Part shown: positions 1 to 11,900 of the stretch, one piece after another | Layout of the letters: every line of letters starts with the position of its first letter | Numbering within the stretch: position 1 is the first letter of the stretch | NCBI GenBank assembly: GCA_963556495.2 | Contig: OY747707.1 | Span: 27,025,871 to 27,089,870 of the forward strand | From: Valencia hispanica | Taxonomy: Eukaryota > Chordata > Actinopteri > Cyprinodontiformes > Valenciidae | DNA length: 64,000 nucleotides | Direction: 5' to 3' | Made by a program: the position numbers and the translations under genes | Notes under the pieces: generated by a model | What the model saw: the letters and a program-made list of their open reading frames with translations, nothing else | Told to the model about the DNA's origin: nothing | The model's database searches: none

Positions 1-1749
1 AAGAGAAATGTGAACGCATGCAGGCGTCCCTTAAAAGAGAGTTCGCTAACCGTGTTTCATCAATCCACTGCCTTTACCCTTCACCCTTCCTGAAAGTAAA
101 TGAAATGAAGGAACCCGGGGTCCCCTCCTGTGGTCCTCCCTCCAGCCACGGTGTAAAGCACAGTGCTCAGACACAAGTTGTGCACTGGAGAGCCAAAGAC
201 TCCTCCCAGTTCATCCTGTGCCAAGAAACTCAGGAAGAAGACATGGACACTGCTGTTCAGTTCCACCTCCTCCGGGTAATGTGCATAAACATGACAGCAG
301 CACACACTGGAAATGTCATGAAGGTCTGACGGCTGAACTGACAGCCCAGTTAACACTGAGGTCAACCATGTTGAAAAGTTTATCTTACATTATTGCTTAC
401 AACCTTACTGTTACCATCTTGACATTAGTATATATTTGAAGTTCCAACATTTATCTCCACATATCAGCTTATATTAAAATATGTACAAACACCGTTTTTT
501 ATTTTGCATTAATTGTTGCAAGACTTGTCAACACGAAAATGTTTTTTCTTCAAACCAACATCCCGTTTGGACCTAAGAGCTAACAAACTACGGTTGCAGG
601 AGGCCACATAGATACAGAAGCATGCCAATTAGGATCTCTATACGTCATAAAATATGCCTTAAATGCTTCTTGCTGTGAAAATAAAAAATTACTATTACAA
701 GTATTTTGTTTTTTAAAATCATAATTATTTTACAATATTTTCCCTTTCGTTCCAGTCATGGATCTGATTTATTGTCAGACAGTGAGGAAAAAATAATATG
801 TTTTTAAAAAAATTATGTAGAAATTCTGTTTGAACTGTAGTTTCATTTCCATGAACGAAATTGAGAAAAGTGTGAAAAAGAAAGTGAGCTCCATGCAGCC
901 GAGAACACAGAAAACTGTTGTTAATGATTAACTTTTGAACGTATGTAACTCAATGGCTACCTAAAATAAAAGTATTAATAGCAACATTACTTACACAAAT
1001 TTCAGTTGGTAAAGTGAAGATAAAAATGGAGATTTGTGATGTCAGAATTAGGTCAAAGAACGTTTTTCAGAGCTCTGTTGCTTGGGAACCCAGCACTACT
1101 GTATGTGGAGGTATTTGAAGGTTTCTTTCATAAACCCACTGGGTTGCTAGTTCTGTCTCAAAATATTATATTGTCTCTTTTAAAAAGTGATTGTGTATAA
1201 AGTGAGAAGATACTGAGCTCTTTTTTTTCAAAGCATGCAAAAACTCCAAATAACAGAGTAATGTGTTAATCAATATAACAACAAAATATTTTCCACCCAT
1301 AATTGAACTGAATTCTGCTGCTCAAGATGGCAGATTTATTCTTTCTAAAAACCTCATAATTTTCAAGCTAAAACAATGCTTTTTTAGATTATTATTCCTT
1401 CTGATATTGGAGTCTGTGTAGCTGGAAGGATTTTTGCGGTTAGGGTAGCACCATCAGGCTGATAAAAAAAAAGGCTGGTTCTGTTCTGGGGGCTGCTCTA
1501 GAACCTCTGGAGATAATTGTCCAAATAAGGATTCTTCATAAAATGAAGAAAATTATGGACAACCCTGAATGTATTCTACATCGGACAGTCATACAACAAC
1601 AAAGTGTCTTCAGTCATAGGCTTCTTCAGATTCTCTGTAATCCTGACTGCTACTGGAAATCCATCATGCCCACAGCCATGTACCGCTCTTTAAAAAAACC
1701 TGTCTAATGTCAGCTACATATTTCTACTTGTGATGAGCCAAAACAGAAT
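1..1749. other. 3' flanking DNA, no gene recognised
   Basis: The stretch is mostly AT-rich and lacks a recognisable gene. Bases 80-330 are more GC-rich and open on both strands, but neither translation (for example the minus frame 81-365) matches a family I know and neither has clear exon structure. Nothing else is supported before the LTR that starts at 1750. Confidence 0.5.
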
Positions 1750-2092
1750 TGTCAGACGGCGGTCATGTGATCTGGAGGATTTCCCATTTAAGGAGGAGCT
1801 ACTCACCCGCTCGCCGGTCTGACATCACTTTTTCCATGTCCCGAGCTCCGCAGCTGTGCTTCCAAGTATCGCTAGTTTCCGGGTGTGGCGGATTTCCCGA
1901 TCCACACGATCACCCGATCCTACTGTCTCGTTAGATCGTGTAATCCCAGCCTTCTCGACAGATCAGTCCTCACGTTCAGGGATTACTTTACCAAACCGCG
2001 TGCTACTGTCCTTCCCTCGCTCGTCCATCACCGCGCTTGGGTCTCAGCCGCACGCAACACTCCTATCGGTCTATCAGGCCGTGATCCTGACA
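1750..2092 (+). repeat. 5' LTR of the chromovirus element
   Basis: This direct repeat begins TGTCAG and ends CTGACA, a 6-bp inverted terminal pair, and is collinear with 6329-6671 without length change. It should carry the element's promoter and R region; neither was pinned down. The Gag start codon lies only two bases after the repeat ends, leaving no room for a conventional tRNA primer binding site directly downstream. Confidence 0.92.
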
Positions 2093-2094
2093 GG

Positions 2095-3029
2095 ATGTCA
2101 GAGCCTGCAAAAATAGACCCAGCGGAATTCGAGCGGGTTAGGTCCGAGGTATTATACCTCCGCGGCGTTGTCGATCGCCAAAGCTCCAAGCTGGAAGCCC
2201 TGACCGAGACGCTTCTCCAGCTTTCCGCCTCCGTCACCACGCTGCAGCGTCAGTGCGCGCCGGGCAGCGAGGAACCCCGGATTGGATTACCGGAAAAGTG
2301 GAATGGAGTCGACGGCCGGCCCGACGGGTTGCTCGCCACGTTAGATATATGATTTTTGAATGCCAGCCGTCTAAGTATTCAACAGAGCGCTCTAAAGTGG
2401 CCTTATTGACTTCCCTTCTGTCTGGCCGAGCCCAGGAATGGGCTGCTAGCCTTTATTACTCCAAGTAATCCACAGCCCGTAATCGATATACAGTGTTTGT
2501 TGAGGAGCTGAAAAGACCTTTGTTCCACCTAGTAGTGAGGTGGATGTGGAGTCCCAGCTCCTCCACCTACGTCAGGGAGATCAGTCCGTCTGCCATTTCG
2601 TTTCAGAATTCCGTACCCTGGCCGCCAAGCTGAATTGGGGGGACGCTGCCCTCCGATCTGTCTTTATGGAGGGATTAGCAGACTATATTAGAAATGAGAT
2701 GATCGGCCATGAAGCTCCAAAGACCTTAAATGCTACTGTCGATCTAGCTCTCAAAATCGATCAGAGTGTCCTGCTTTGTCCTTGACCGGAGTCGTGTCGG
2801 TTCAAGTCTTTTAGATCTCGCCGATCCTCTACCCCTCCTCCTCACCTCGCTTTGGGAGGTTTTCCTGCTGATTTGGCCGGTTCCTCTACCAAGGAGCCAA
2901 TGCAGATTGGAAGAATCTAAGGAAGAGCGCGATCGGCGTTTGCGTGAGGGGCTTTGCGCCTATTGCGGCTCACCTAAACATCGCCTCTCTAAATGCTCAC
3001 TACGCCGGGGAAACGAAGAGGCCAGGTAG
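2095..3029 (+). pseudogene. gag of the chromovirus element, frame-broken
   Basis: The reading frame opens with ATG at 2095 (MSEPAKIDP), two bases after the 5' LTR. It then runs through a leucine-rich helical region and a Gag core containing the phrase ERSKVALLTSLLSGRAQEW. It ends with a CX2CX4HX4C zinc knuckle ([14 protein letters not shown], about 2959-3000), the RNA-binding signature of retroviral-type Gag. The frame changes near 2300-2340, stops at 2466-2468, and changes again near 2765, so no full Gag can be made. Its product would have packaged the element RNA. Upstream in-frame sequence from 1885 is open but lies inside the LTR, so I take 2095 as the start. Confidence 0.85.
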
Positions 3030-6000
3030 ACCTTGGGGGAGTTCTACTTGGTCCTAAACCCTCTGCCGCCCCTACCCGCTTCCAACTCCAAGTCACTTTC
3101 CACCTCAAACATCAGCAATTTCCATTATTAGCTCTTCTCGACACCGGAGCGGCTGAAAACTTTATTGATCAGGACCTGGCCCATTGGCTTGGAGTCCCTC
3201 TCTCTCCTATTAACCACTTCATCCCTGTCACCTCAGTGGATGGTCGCCCCCGACAACCTTATCCAGTCCAACACCAGACCCAATCTGTACACATGTCCAT
3301 AGGCAACCATCACGAGCAGATTCGGTTCCTGGTAGTTTCTGCTGGCTCCACCCCACTCATACTGAGCTACCCTTGGTTTTCCCGCCATGGCCCCCATATT
3401 TCTTGGTCATCTTGCCGCATTTTAAACTGGGGTCCCAACTGCTGCCAGCACCGGTCCTTCCCTGAGACCATTGCAGCCTCGAAGGGCTCACAGGAGTCAG
3501 TGGGTCTGGAGGAGATTCCTCTGGCCTACCGAGATCTTGCCACTGTTTTTAGCAAGGAGCGAGCCTCCACTTTGCCCCCCCATCGACCCTATAATATGGC
3601 AATTGACCTCCTCCCTGGCGCTGTCCCTCCACGTGGCCGCCTTTTTTCATTGTCTGCCCAAGAGAGGAGAGCCATGGAGGAGTATGTGGCTGAGGTCCTT
3701 CAGAATGGTTCCATCAGGCCGTCTACTTCGCCGGCGGCTGCAGGATTCTTTTTTGTTAAAAAGAAAGATGGAGGGCTTCGCCCCTGCATAGATTACCGGG
3801 CCCTAAATAGGATGATGGTAAAAAAACGCTACCCTCTTCCGCTCATCTCTACCACCCTCGACTCTCTCTCGCGCGCCATCGTTTTCTCTAAGCTGGACCT
3901 CCGTAGCGCCTACAACTTGGTGCGTATTAGGGAGGGAGACGAGTGGAAGACGGCATTCGTCACCCCCACCGGACTCTACGAGTATTTGGTGATGCCGTTT
4001 GGCCTTTGCAACAGTCCTGCCGTCTTCCAGCACTTTGGGGCGCTGGGTGTTCGTTTACTTAGACGACATCTTGATATACTCCCACTCCATGGAAGAGCAT
4101 ACCCACCACGTTAGATCAGTGCTGAGCAGACTCCTGGAGAACAAGTTGTTTTGCAAGCTGGAGAAATGTACCTTTGACCAGCATTCTGTTTCCTTCCTCG
4201 GGTACACCAAATCCACTGACGGGTTGGCCATGGATCTCCAGAAAGTCCGGGCAGTCGCTGAGTGGCCTCTGCCGTCCAGCCTGAGACAGTTACAGAGCTT
4301 CCTGGGGTTTGCTAATTTTTACCGGCGGTTTATTCTGGGTTTTAGCTCTGTTGCAGTACCCCTTAACTCCCTCACCAAACCGTCTAACCAGCCTCTGCCC
4401 TTTAGCCTGCCTCCCGAGGCTGTCCGATCCTTCCGACACCTTCTCTGACTGTTCACCTCGGTTCCCACACTGTTGTACCCCAACCCTGAGAGGCCCTTCG
4501 TGGTAGAGGTAGACGCCTCTGATGTGGGTGCAGGGGCCGTTCTTTCCCAACGAGGTCCTGATGACAAATTACACCCTTGCTCTTATTTCTCGCGGAAGTT
4601 TTCCGAGACCCAACAGAGGTATGGCGTTGGCGACCGAGAGCTGCTAGCCATTAAGTGGGCCCTAGAGGAGTGGCGTCATTGGCTCTTGGGGACCCGTGAA
4701 CCATTTCTTATATGGACTGATCACCAGAACTTGATTCACTTTCGTTCAGCCAAGCAGGTTAACCCCAGACAGGCCCGCTGGGCCTTGTTTTTCGAGCCTT
4801 ACAATTTCCACCTCGCCTACTGCCCTGGCTCGAAGAAAATTAAAGCAGATTCCCTTTCCAGACAGTTCTCCCACACTTCCCCAAGGCTGATCCCAATCCC
4901 ATTTTGCCCGCCCAACGCTTCCTGGCTCCCCTCCGTTGGCCTTTGAAGGACTCTATCCAGCTAGCCCTGCGCGACGAACCCGCCCCTCCTGAGACACCTC
5001 CGGGCCGCCTCTATGTCCCCTCGGGATGCCATCAGGAGGCTTTAATCTGGGGTCACTCCTCCCCCTTTTCAGGACACCCTGGTCCTGTAAGGACGTTGCA
5101 GTTCTTTAAACGCGCACTCTGCTGGGCCTCCATGAACCGTGACGTCCACGAATTCGTCTCCACCTGTGACGTCTGCGCCCATGCTAAACCCTCTCCCTCC
5201 TCCCTTGCAGGGGAACTTCAACCCCTTCCCATTCCGAGATGCCCCTGGTCTCACATTGGGTTGGACTTTGTCACCGGACTCCCCTCGGTTGACGGTCTGA
5301 ATACCATCCTCACCATTGTGGATCGGTTCTCTAAAGCTGTCCACTTGGTGGCCCTGCCCGGTTTACCCTCTGCCAAACGCACGGCCGAGCTCTTGCTGGA
5401 ACATGTTGTCCGCCTGCACGGCTTCCCCAAGAACGTTGTCTCTGACAGGGGTCCCCAGTTTTCTGCTAGGTTTTGGAGAGCCTTTTGTCGCCTCGTCGGG
5501 GCATCAGTCAGTCTCTCCTCTGGCTACCACCTCCAGACCAATGGCCAGATTGAACGGTTTAACCAACAACTAGGCCGATTCCTGCGATGCTTTGTGGCTT
5601 CCCAACCTTCGCGCTGGCCCAGGTATCTACTGTGGGCAGAGCTTTCCCACAACCTCCATGTCTCTTCCTCTGGGGGGTTTTGTCCCTTTGAACTCTGCCA
5701 GGGGTTCTGCCCCCCCCCTCTTTGAGCATCAGGAGACTGATGTTAACGTCCCCGCAGCCCAGCTGTTTGTCCGCCGCTACCGTCTGGCTTGGGTTAAAGC
5801 TAGGGCGGCTATTTCCCGAGCCAACTCTCAGTCCGCCAGGCAGCACCGCCGCAGACACTGCCCAGGCCCCTCCTTCCAGCCTGGCAATCAGGTTTGGCTC
5901 TCCACCAGACACCTTAAGCTCCACACTGAATCCAGTAAGCTCACTCCCAAGTTTGTAGGGCCCTACGAGGTGCTGAGAAAGATCAACCCAGTCACTTGTC

Positions 6001-6317
6001 GCTTGCGCCTCCCCTCTGCGCTGAGAGTTCATCCTGCTTTTCATGTGTCCCAGCTTAAGCGACATGTCACCTCTCCCCTGACCCCCAACCCCACTCCCCC
6101 CCCCCCAGCTCCAAGAGTCATAGACGGAGGTCCTGCCTTTACAGTCAGGCGGATTTTGGACTCTCGCCGTCTGGGCCGAGGAATCCAATACCTGGTTGAT
6201 TGGGCTGGCTATGGTCGTGAGGAACGCTCCTGGGTTCCATCCAGACACATTTTGGACCCATCACTGATTGCAGACTTCAACCGCCGTCATTCTGGACCGT
6301 CAGGCGCCGGTCGTTAA
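2993..6317 (+). pseudogene. pol of the chromovirus element (PR-RT-RH-IN-chromodomain), frame-broken
   Basis: The protease active site LLDTGAAE is near 3138. Reverse transcriptase begins with the block [18 protein letters not shown] and [12 protein letters not shown], and its catalytic YLDD lies near 4050-4062. A short in-element deletion with a frame change at about 4035 falls just before YLDD. An in-frame TGA at 4446-4448 precedes the RNase H segment ([17 protein letters not shown]). Integrase follows after another frame change near 4930, with catalytic-core landmarks GLDFVTGLP and SDRGPQF. A run of cytosines at about 5710-5720 shifts the frame again before the C-terminal chromodomain (about 6135-6290, [17 protein letters not shown]). 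The chromodomain is expected to direct integration to modified histones. The gene cannot be expressed as a single polyprotein. Confidence 0.9.
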
Positions 6318-6328
6318 GGGGGGGGTCC

Positions 6329-6671
6329 TGTCAGACGGCAGTCATGTGATCTGGAGGATTTCCCATTTAAGGAGGAGCTACTCACCCGCTCGCCGCTCTG
6401 ACATCACTTTTTCCATGTCCCGAGCTCCGCAGCTGTGCTTCCAAGTATCGCTAGTTTCCGGGTGTAGCGGATTTCCCAATCCACACGATCACCCGATCCC
6501 ACTGTCTCATTAGATCTTGTAATCCCAGCCTTCTCGACAGATCACTCCTCACGTTCAGGGATTACTATACCAAACCGCGTGCTACCGCCCTTCCCTCGCT
6601 CTTCCATCACCGCTCTTGGGTCTCAGCTGCACGCAACACTCCTATCGGTCTATCAGGCCGTGATCCTGACA
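6329..6671 (+). repeat. 3' LTR of the chromovirus element
   Basis: It matches 1750-2092 over the full 343 bp with about 14 substitutions and no visible length difference. The purine tract TTAAGGGGGGGG directly upstream is the expected second-strand primer. Confidence 0.92.
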
Positions 6672-7904
<1,233 letters not shown>

Positions 7905-9055
7905 ATAACTGTGGGAATTACTGTCTGATAATTACACCTAAGAGTGTCTCATGCATAGATCTCGGCAACACTGCAGGTAAAGGCAGTTTTACAGCTAGGG
8001 ATAAAAAGTGTAACCAGCCAGCACCATTAACATTATCCTTAGCATGCCATTACATTGTCACAAAGATACAGAACCGGCTATATTATCTGAGACAGGGTCT
8101 TCATTTATACATATTCATATATAAGTACATACTGTATATTTGAGGCAATGATATTAATTTTTAGAAGTTATGAATATAATATTTTAAGATACCCCCCCCC
8201 CCATAAAATTAAGCCAGTAGCTAAAACAATTATCTAATTTTCCCTGGAGTTTAGTTATGAATTTGGACTACAGTGCTACCAAAGCTAGAGTTTAAGCCCC
8301 ATGCCTTTAAACTATTTGCCGCAGTAGTTTTGCATGAACAATGCATGAAGGAAGGTAGGAGCAATGATGCGAAGTACAATGTTTCATTTATGAGCGAGAC
8401 ACAATAGTAAAGAGAGCCGCATTTCATTAAACTTTAATTAAGACAAATGATCTGTGAGAGCGCACCGTCTGAAAGGTGGTTCTCATCATGTGACAAGCAG
8501 CTGGCTGAAACTGCTGAGGAGAGAAGGAAGAAACATCGAAGAGAAGATAATGAACAACAGGTTTAACTGAGTTACTTGGAGTAGTCAAAATAAAACTGCA
8601 AAAACAAAAGTGGGTGGTTAAGTTATGCTCTTCCTGTAGATAAATGGAAAATTATTCAGATTACTTTGATGAGAAAAGATTGGCATATTGCCTCACAGCA
8701 CCATGTTATTTCTCTATATGTTTTGTCCTTCACTGTTACCCAATGATGTTCCTGTCAAGATTATTTCTCTCCGATGTAGATCTGTGTTATGAGAGTTCCA
8801 GATACTGAGTCTAAATTCTATACCAGAATTAGCACACCACATCCCACAACAGCAAAAAAGTTAGTAAAATCAGATGTGCCATCATACTCAATGAATGATC
8901 AATGAGGCACGTTTTCAGACTAAAATTACCTTTTGAAAATAGCAATCTTTAAGCAGGTATTAAACACACTTTTAATTTAGCTCACAATTCTGTACAAAAC
9001 ATTTTTTTCTTGGTCTGATGTAATATTCTAAACCATTATCTATACCCTTGCAGGC
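7905..9055. other. Intergenic, no gene
   Basis: It contains a short poly-C run near 8191-8202 and otherwise AT-rich sequence. No gene or repeat family was recognised. Confidence 0.5.
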
Positions 9056-9352
9056 TCACTTGGGTGCCTATGTTCAGTGGTTATTGGGCAAGAGGCAGGG
9101 TGCATCCTGGACAGGCCACAAGTCCATCACAGGGCAACACAGAGACACAACCATGCACGCACACACATAAGGATTATTTAGACAGACCAATTAATCTAAC
9201 AGTCATGTTTTTAGGAGGAAGCCAGAGAACACATTCATACACATGGAGAGCATGCCAGTTCCGTGCAAAAAAACCCTAAGCCAGGATTCAAACCCAGGAC
9301 CTTCCTGCTGCAAGGCAACAATGCTAGAAACTGCACCACTGTGCACCCTTGA
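9056..9352 (-). repeat. Dispersed fish SINE-like repeat, copy A
   Basis: Read on the minus strand it carries the same ordered landmarks as 9800-10160: a 'gttcaaatcc'-like phrase after an insertion-number start, then phrases resembling 'gcatgctctcc' and 'cacagagacac', then 'ggacaggcc'. These belong to a repeat common in teleost genomes. The B-box-like element hints at a tRNA-like head, but the family name is not established here. It is an inverted neighbour of the 9800-10160 copy. Confidence 0.6.
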
Positions 9353-9473
9353 CCTATAAGGGGAAATGTTTAGTCTAATTTAATGGCAGATGGTGAAAAA
9401 AGGTTTCTGGTTTTAACTTTAATGTAAACATTGTATCGGTTGTTGATTTTAAAAAAACACTTAAGCAACAATG

Positions 9474-9799
9474 TGTCAGGATCTGATAGACCGATAGGAG
9501 TGTTGGGTGCAGCTGAGACCCAAGCGCGGTGATGGACAAGCAGGGGGGAGGACAGTTGCATGCGATTTGATACAGTAATCCCTGAGCGTGAGGACAGATC
9601 TATCGAGGAAACTGGGATTACCAGATCTAGAGAAACAGTAGAATTGGGTGATTATGAGGATTGTGAAAATCCGCTACACCTAGGAACTAGGGACGCCTGA
9701 AAGCACGGGACATGAAGAAAGTGATGTCAGAGCGGTGAGTGGGTGAGTAGCTCCTCCTTAAATGGGAAATCCTAAAGATCACATGACCGCCGTCTGACA
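9474..9799 (-). mobile_element. Solo LTR of the same chromovirus family
   Basis: The segment is the reverse complement of the LTR at 1750-2092, starting TGTCAGG and ending GTCTGACA, with some internal divergence and slightly shorter (326 bp). It is flanked by a perfect 5-bp duplication, CAATG, at 9469-9473 and 9800-9804. No internal coding sequence is present, so it is the product of LTR-LTR recombination. It interrupts the start of the SINE-like repeat that continues at 9800. Confidence 0.92.
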
Positions 9800-10160
9800 C
9801 AATGGGCTGCACTGTTGCCTTGCAGTAAGAAAAACTTGGTTTCAATCCCAGCCACGTTCTATTTTTGCATGTTATCCCCATGCATGTGTGGGTTCTCTCC
9901 AGATACTCCGGATTCCTGCTACAGTCCAATGAACATGACTGTTAGATCAATTGGTCTCTCTAAATTGTCCTTAGAAATTAGTGTGTATGTGCATGGTTAT
10001 TTGTCCTGTGTGTCTCTGTGGTACCCTGTGATAGACCGTCGACTTGTCAAGGGTGTCCCCGCCTCTCACCGAATGACCACGGCAAATAGACACCACTCCC
10101 CCCTGCAACCCTGGAAGGATAAGCGGGTATAGAAAACAGGGGGATGGAAGTTGGAGCAAT
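9800..10160 (+). repeat. Dispersed fish SINE-like repeat, copy B
   Basis: Ordered landmarks are gcactgttgccttgcag, ttcaatcccagcc, gcatgttatcccc, gtgggttctctccag, tactccgg, taaattgtcc, ccctgtgatagac and ataagcgggtatag. These are typical of a high-copy repeat of teleost genomes. The solo LTR lies immediately upstream. I know the repeat by sight but cannot name its family with certainty. Confidence 0.65.
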
Positions 10161-11384
10161 AAGTTACAAAAAAGTTGATGATATTTTTTGCATCACTATT
10201 TCTAAAGTGTTTCATGTAAGAGTCAAATGCAACTTATTTAATAACCTCTCCAAGAGACTTAGGGAGGTCAGGTTTTGAATACATGGAGCGTAATAGAGTC
10301 ATGCTCAATGAGACATAATATTATGTGTTCCTGCTGTGTGCACATACAGTACTAACTCTGGGAAAACAATGTGAGTGCGAACCACATTAGTAGAAAGTCA
10401 CATTCATCGAACTCTTGACTAAAAACGGCTAATGTCAGCACTTCCCGGGAGGAAAATTATGCAATTTATTTTCCTGTCAGTCAGACCTGACTGGAGTGCT
10501 GTCAGTCACCATATAGCAAAAGAGCCATGAACACACTCTGCTCTGCTACATGCCATTAGGAACGACAAAAGGCCATTTTCGAGAGGCACTGCACGCAGGT
10601 TGTCAGCAACACATTTTTCTTGATAAGGATGTGCTTGCAGCCTTTTTGGACAAAATCCAAACCCTCAGTACCTTCAGGATGTGGCAGTATGTGGGATAGA
10701 AAGTGTATGTATATAAGCTGCTGCAGCTGAAACAATAAAGATCTTAGAGTAATAGATACAGCACACTATATACATTATGGTATAACACAATTCTAAAATC
10801 CATAAACTATAACTTAATTTCAGCATCTTTAAAAGAAAGAGTCTATTTTCATCTTCGGATAATTCCCAAATGGGGAAGATAGTTACGTAATGTATCTACG
10901 TACAGAGCGGAGGAAGATTGATGGACTTGTGAGGAACTATGCAGTCTGTGCTGCCTGGTTACACTAAGGCGAGCTTTCCCCTGGGCAAGCGAGATTATTG
11001 GTCGAAGTTCAGTTATAACTTCATTTTCTACGTGGATGAAATGCACCTTCAGGGCAGAAACAGAGGGTGGAGGAGAGGAAGGGCTTTATCACTAACTGTG
11101 TTTCCCACTCACAAGGATACTCAGTGAGAATCAGAGGCTAAGGCATAAGAGAAATTGTGGCCATGGACCCTGACTCCTGACAGGAATTAAATTGTGTGCA
11201 CATACTTTTTATATGGAAACCCAACATCTGTGTCATTATGGAGGAAAGGGTACTCATTTTTAGTCTGAATGTCTTTGAAACACATCTGAACATATCTTTC
11301 AAAAAACATAGTTTGAAACAAAATCCATAAATTTAAGATTAAATTTAACCATGATAAGAAGATTTAACTAATAATCAGTGTGTC
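10161..11384. other. Intergenic, no gene
   Basis: Unique-looking sequence without a supported gene. The open frame at 10939-11127 has no recognisable domain or splice context. Confidence 0.45.
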
Positions 11385-11900
11385 ATCACTACTAGTTGAC
11401 GATACACAGATCTACATATCCTGGATGTCTGACCTTGCAAAGCCCTCTTTATACCAGTGCTTTACAGAGATGAGCAAACCAATGGCTTTTAGTTTTCTTC
11501 TGTTTAAATTTCTGTTTAAAGTTTACTAAAACAGGTAGCGTCATACAGTCTTCTGGAATCATAAGTGTTAGTGTTAAACAGTCTGCTAAATCTTTACAGA
11601 TCATCTTTGAAAACTTAAGTCTGAGAAACAAATGACATTCATTGTTTTACCTAGCTTTTTTCAGCAATGAAATGGATCAAAAATGTATCCACCCCTATCC
11701 TGCAACCATGTTTTTGCTTTGTCACACTTAGACCACTGCAACTCTCTCTATTCCAATTTAAACAAGAATTCAGCACCCTGCGTACAAATGTTCCAATACT
11801 CAGTTGCAAGGCTGCTTACCAAGAACCAGTTCTGTGCTCACTTCATCCTATCTCTCTAAGGGTGTTACCTAGGGTTAAAATGGAAGGAAGCATATTGACA
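11385..11900 (+). mobile_element. L2-like LINE relic (reverse transcriptase fragment)
   Basis: At about 11397-11420 the plus strand reads VDDTQIYI, the degraded YADDTQ-type catalytic motif of L2/CR1-clade LINE reverse transcriptase. At about 11725-11825 a second block reads LDHCNSLYSNL and then VARLLT, the downstream 'LDYCNSLL...AARLLT' segment of the same enzymes. Frames are broken between the blocks and the 5' end is missing. It is an old, inactive copy. Confidence 0.65.

Larger units (their letters stand above)
1750..6671 (+). mobile_element. Ty3/gypsy LTR retrotransposon, chromovirus (Sushi-like), degraded
   Basis: A full-length but inactive element is bounded by two 343-bp direct repeats. 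The internal part encodes, in order, Gag with a zinc knuckle, aspartic protease, reverse transcriptase, RNase H, integrase and a C-terminal chromodomain. That gene order with a terminal chromodomain defines chromoviruses, the Sushi-ichi type of fishes. At least six frame changes or stops break the coding region. The two LTRs differ at roughly 14 sites by eye (about 4%), so the insertion is not recent. The 5-bp flanks (1745-1749 and 6672-6676) do not match, so no clean target duplication remains. A G-rich polypurine tract (6317-6325) lies just before the 3' LTR. Confidence 0.93.

Noticed and set aside
81..365. Open frames on both strands at the left edge, 94-103 codons
   Set aside because: No recognised domain, no clear splice context, and the frames mirror each other in a GC-richer patch.
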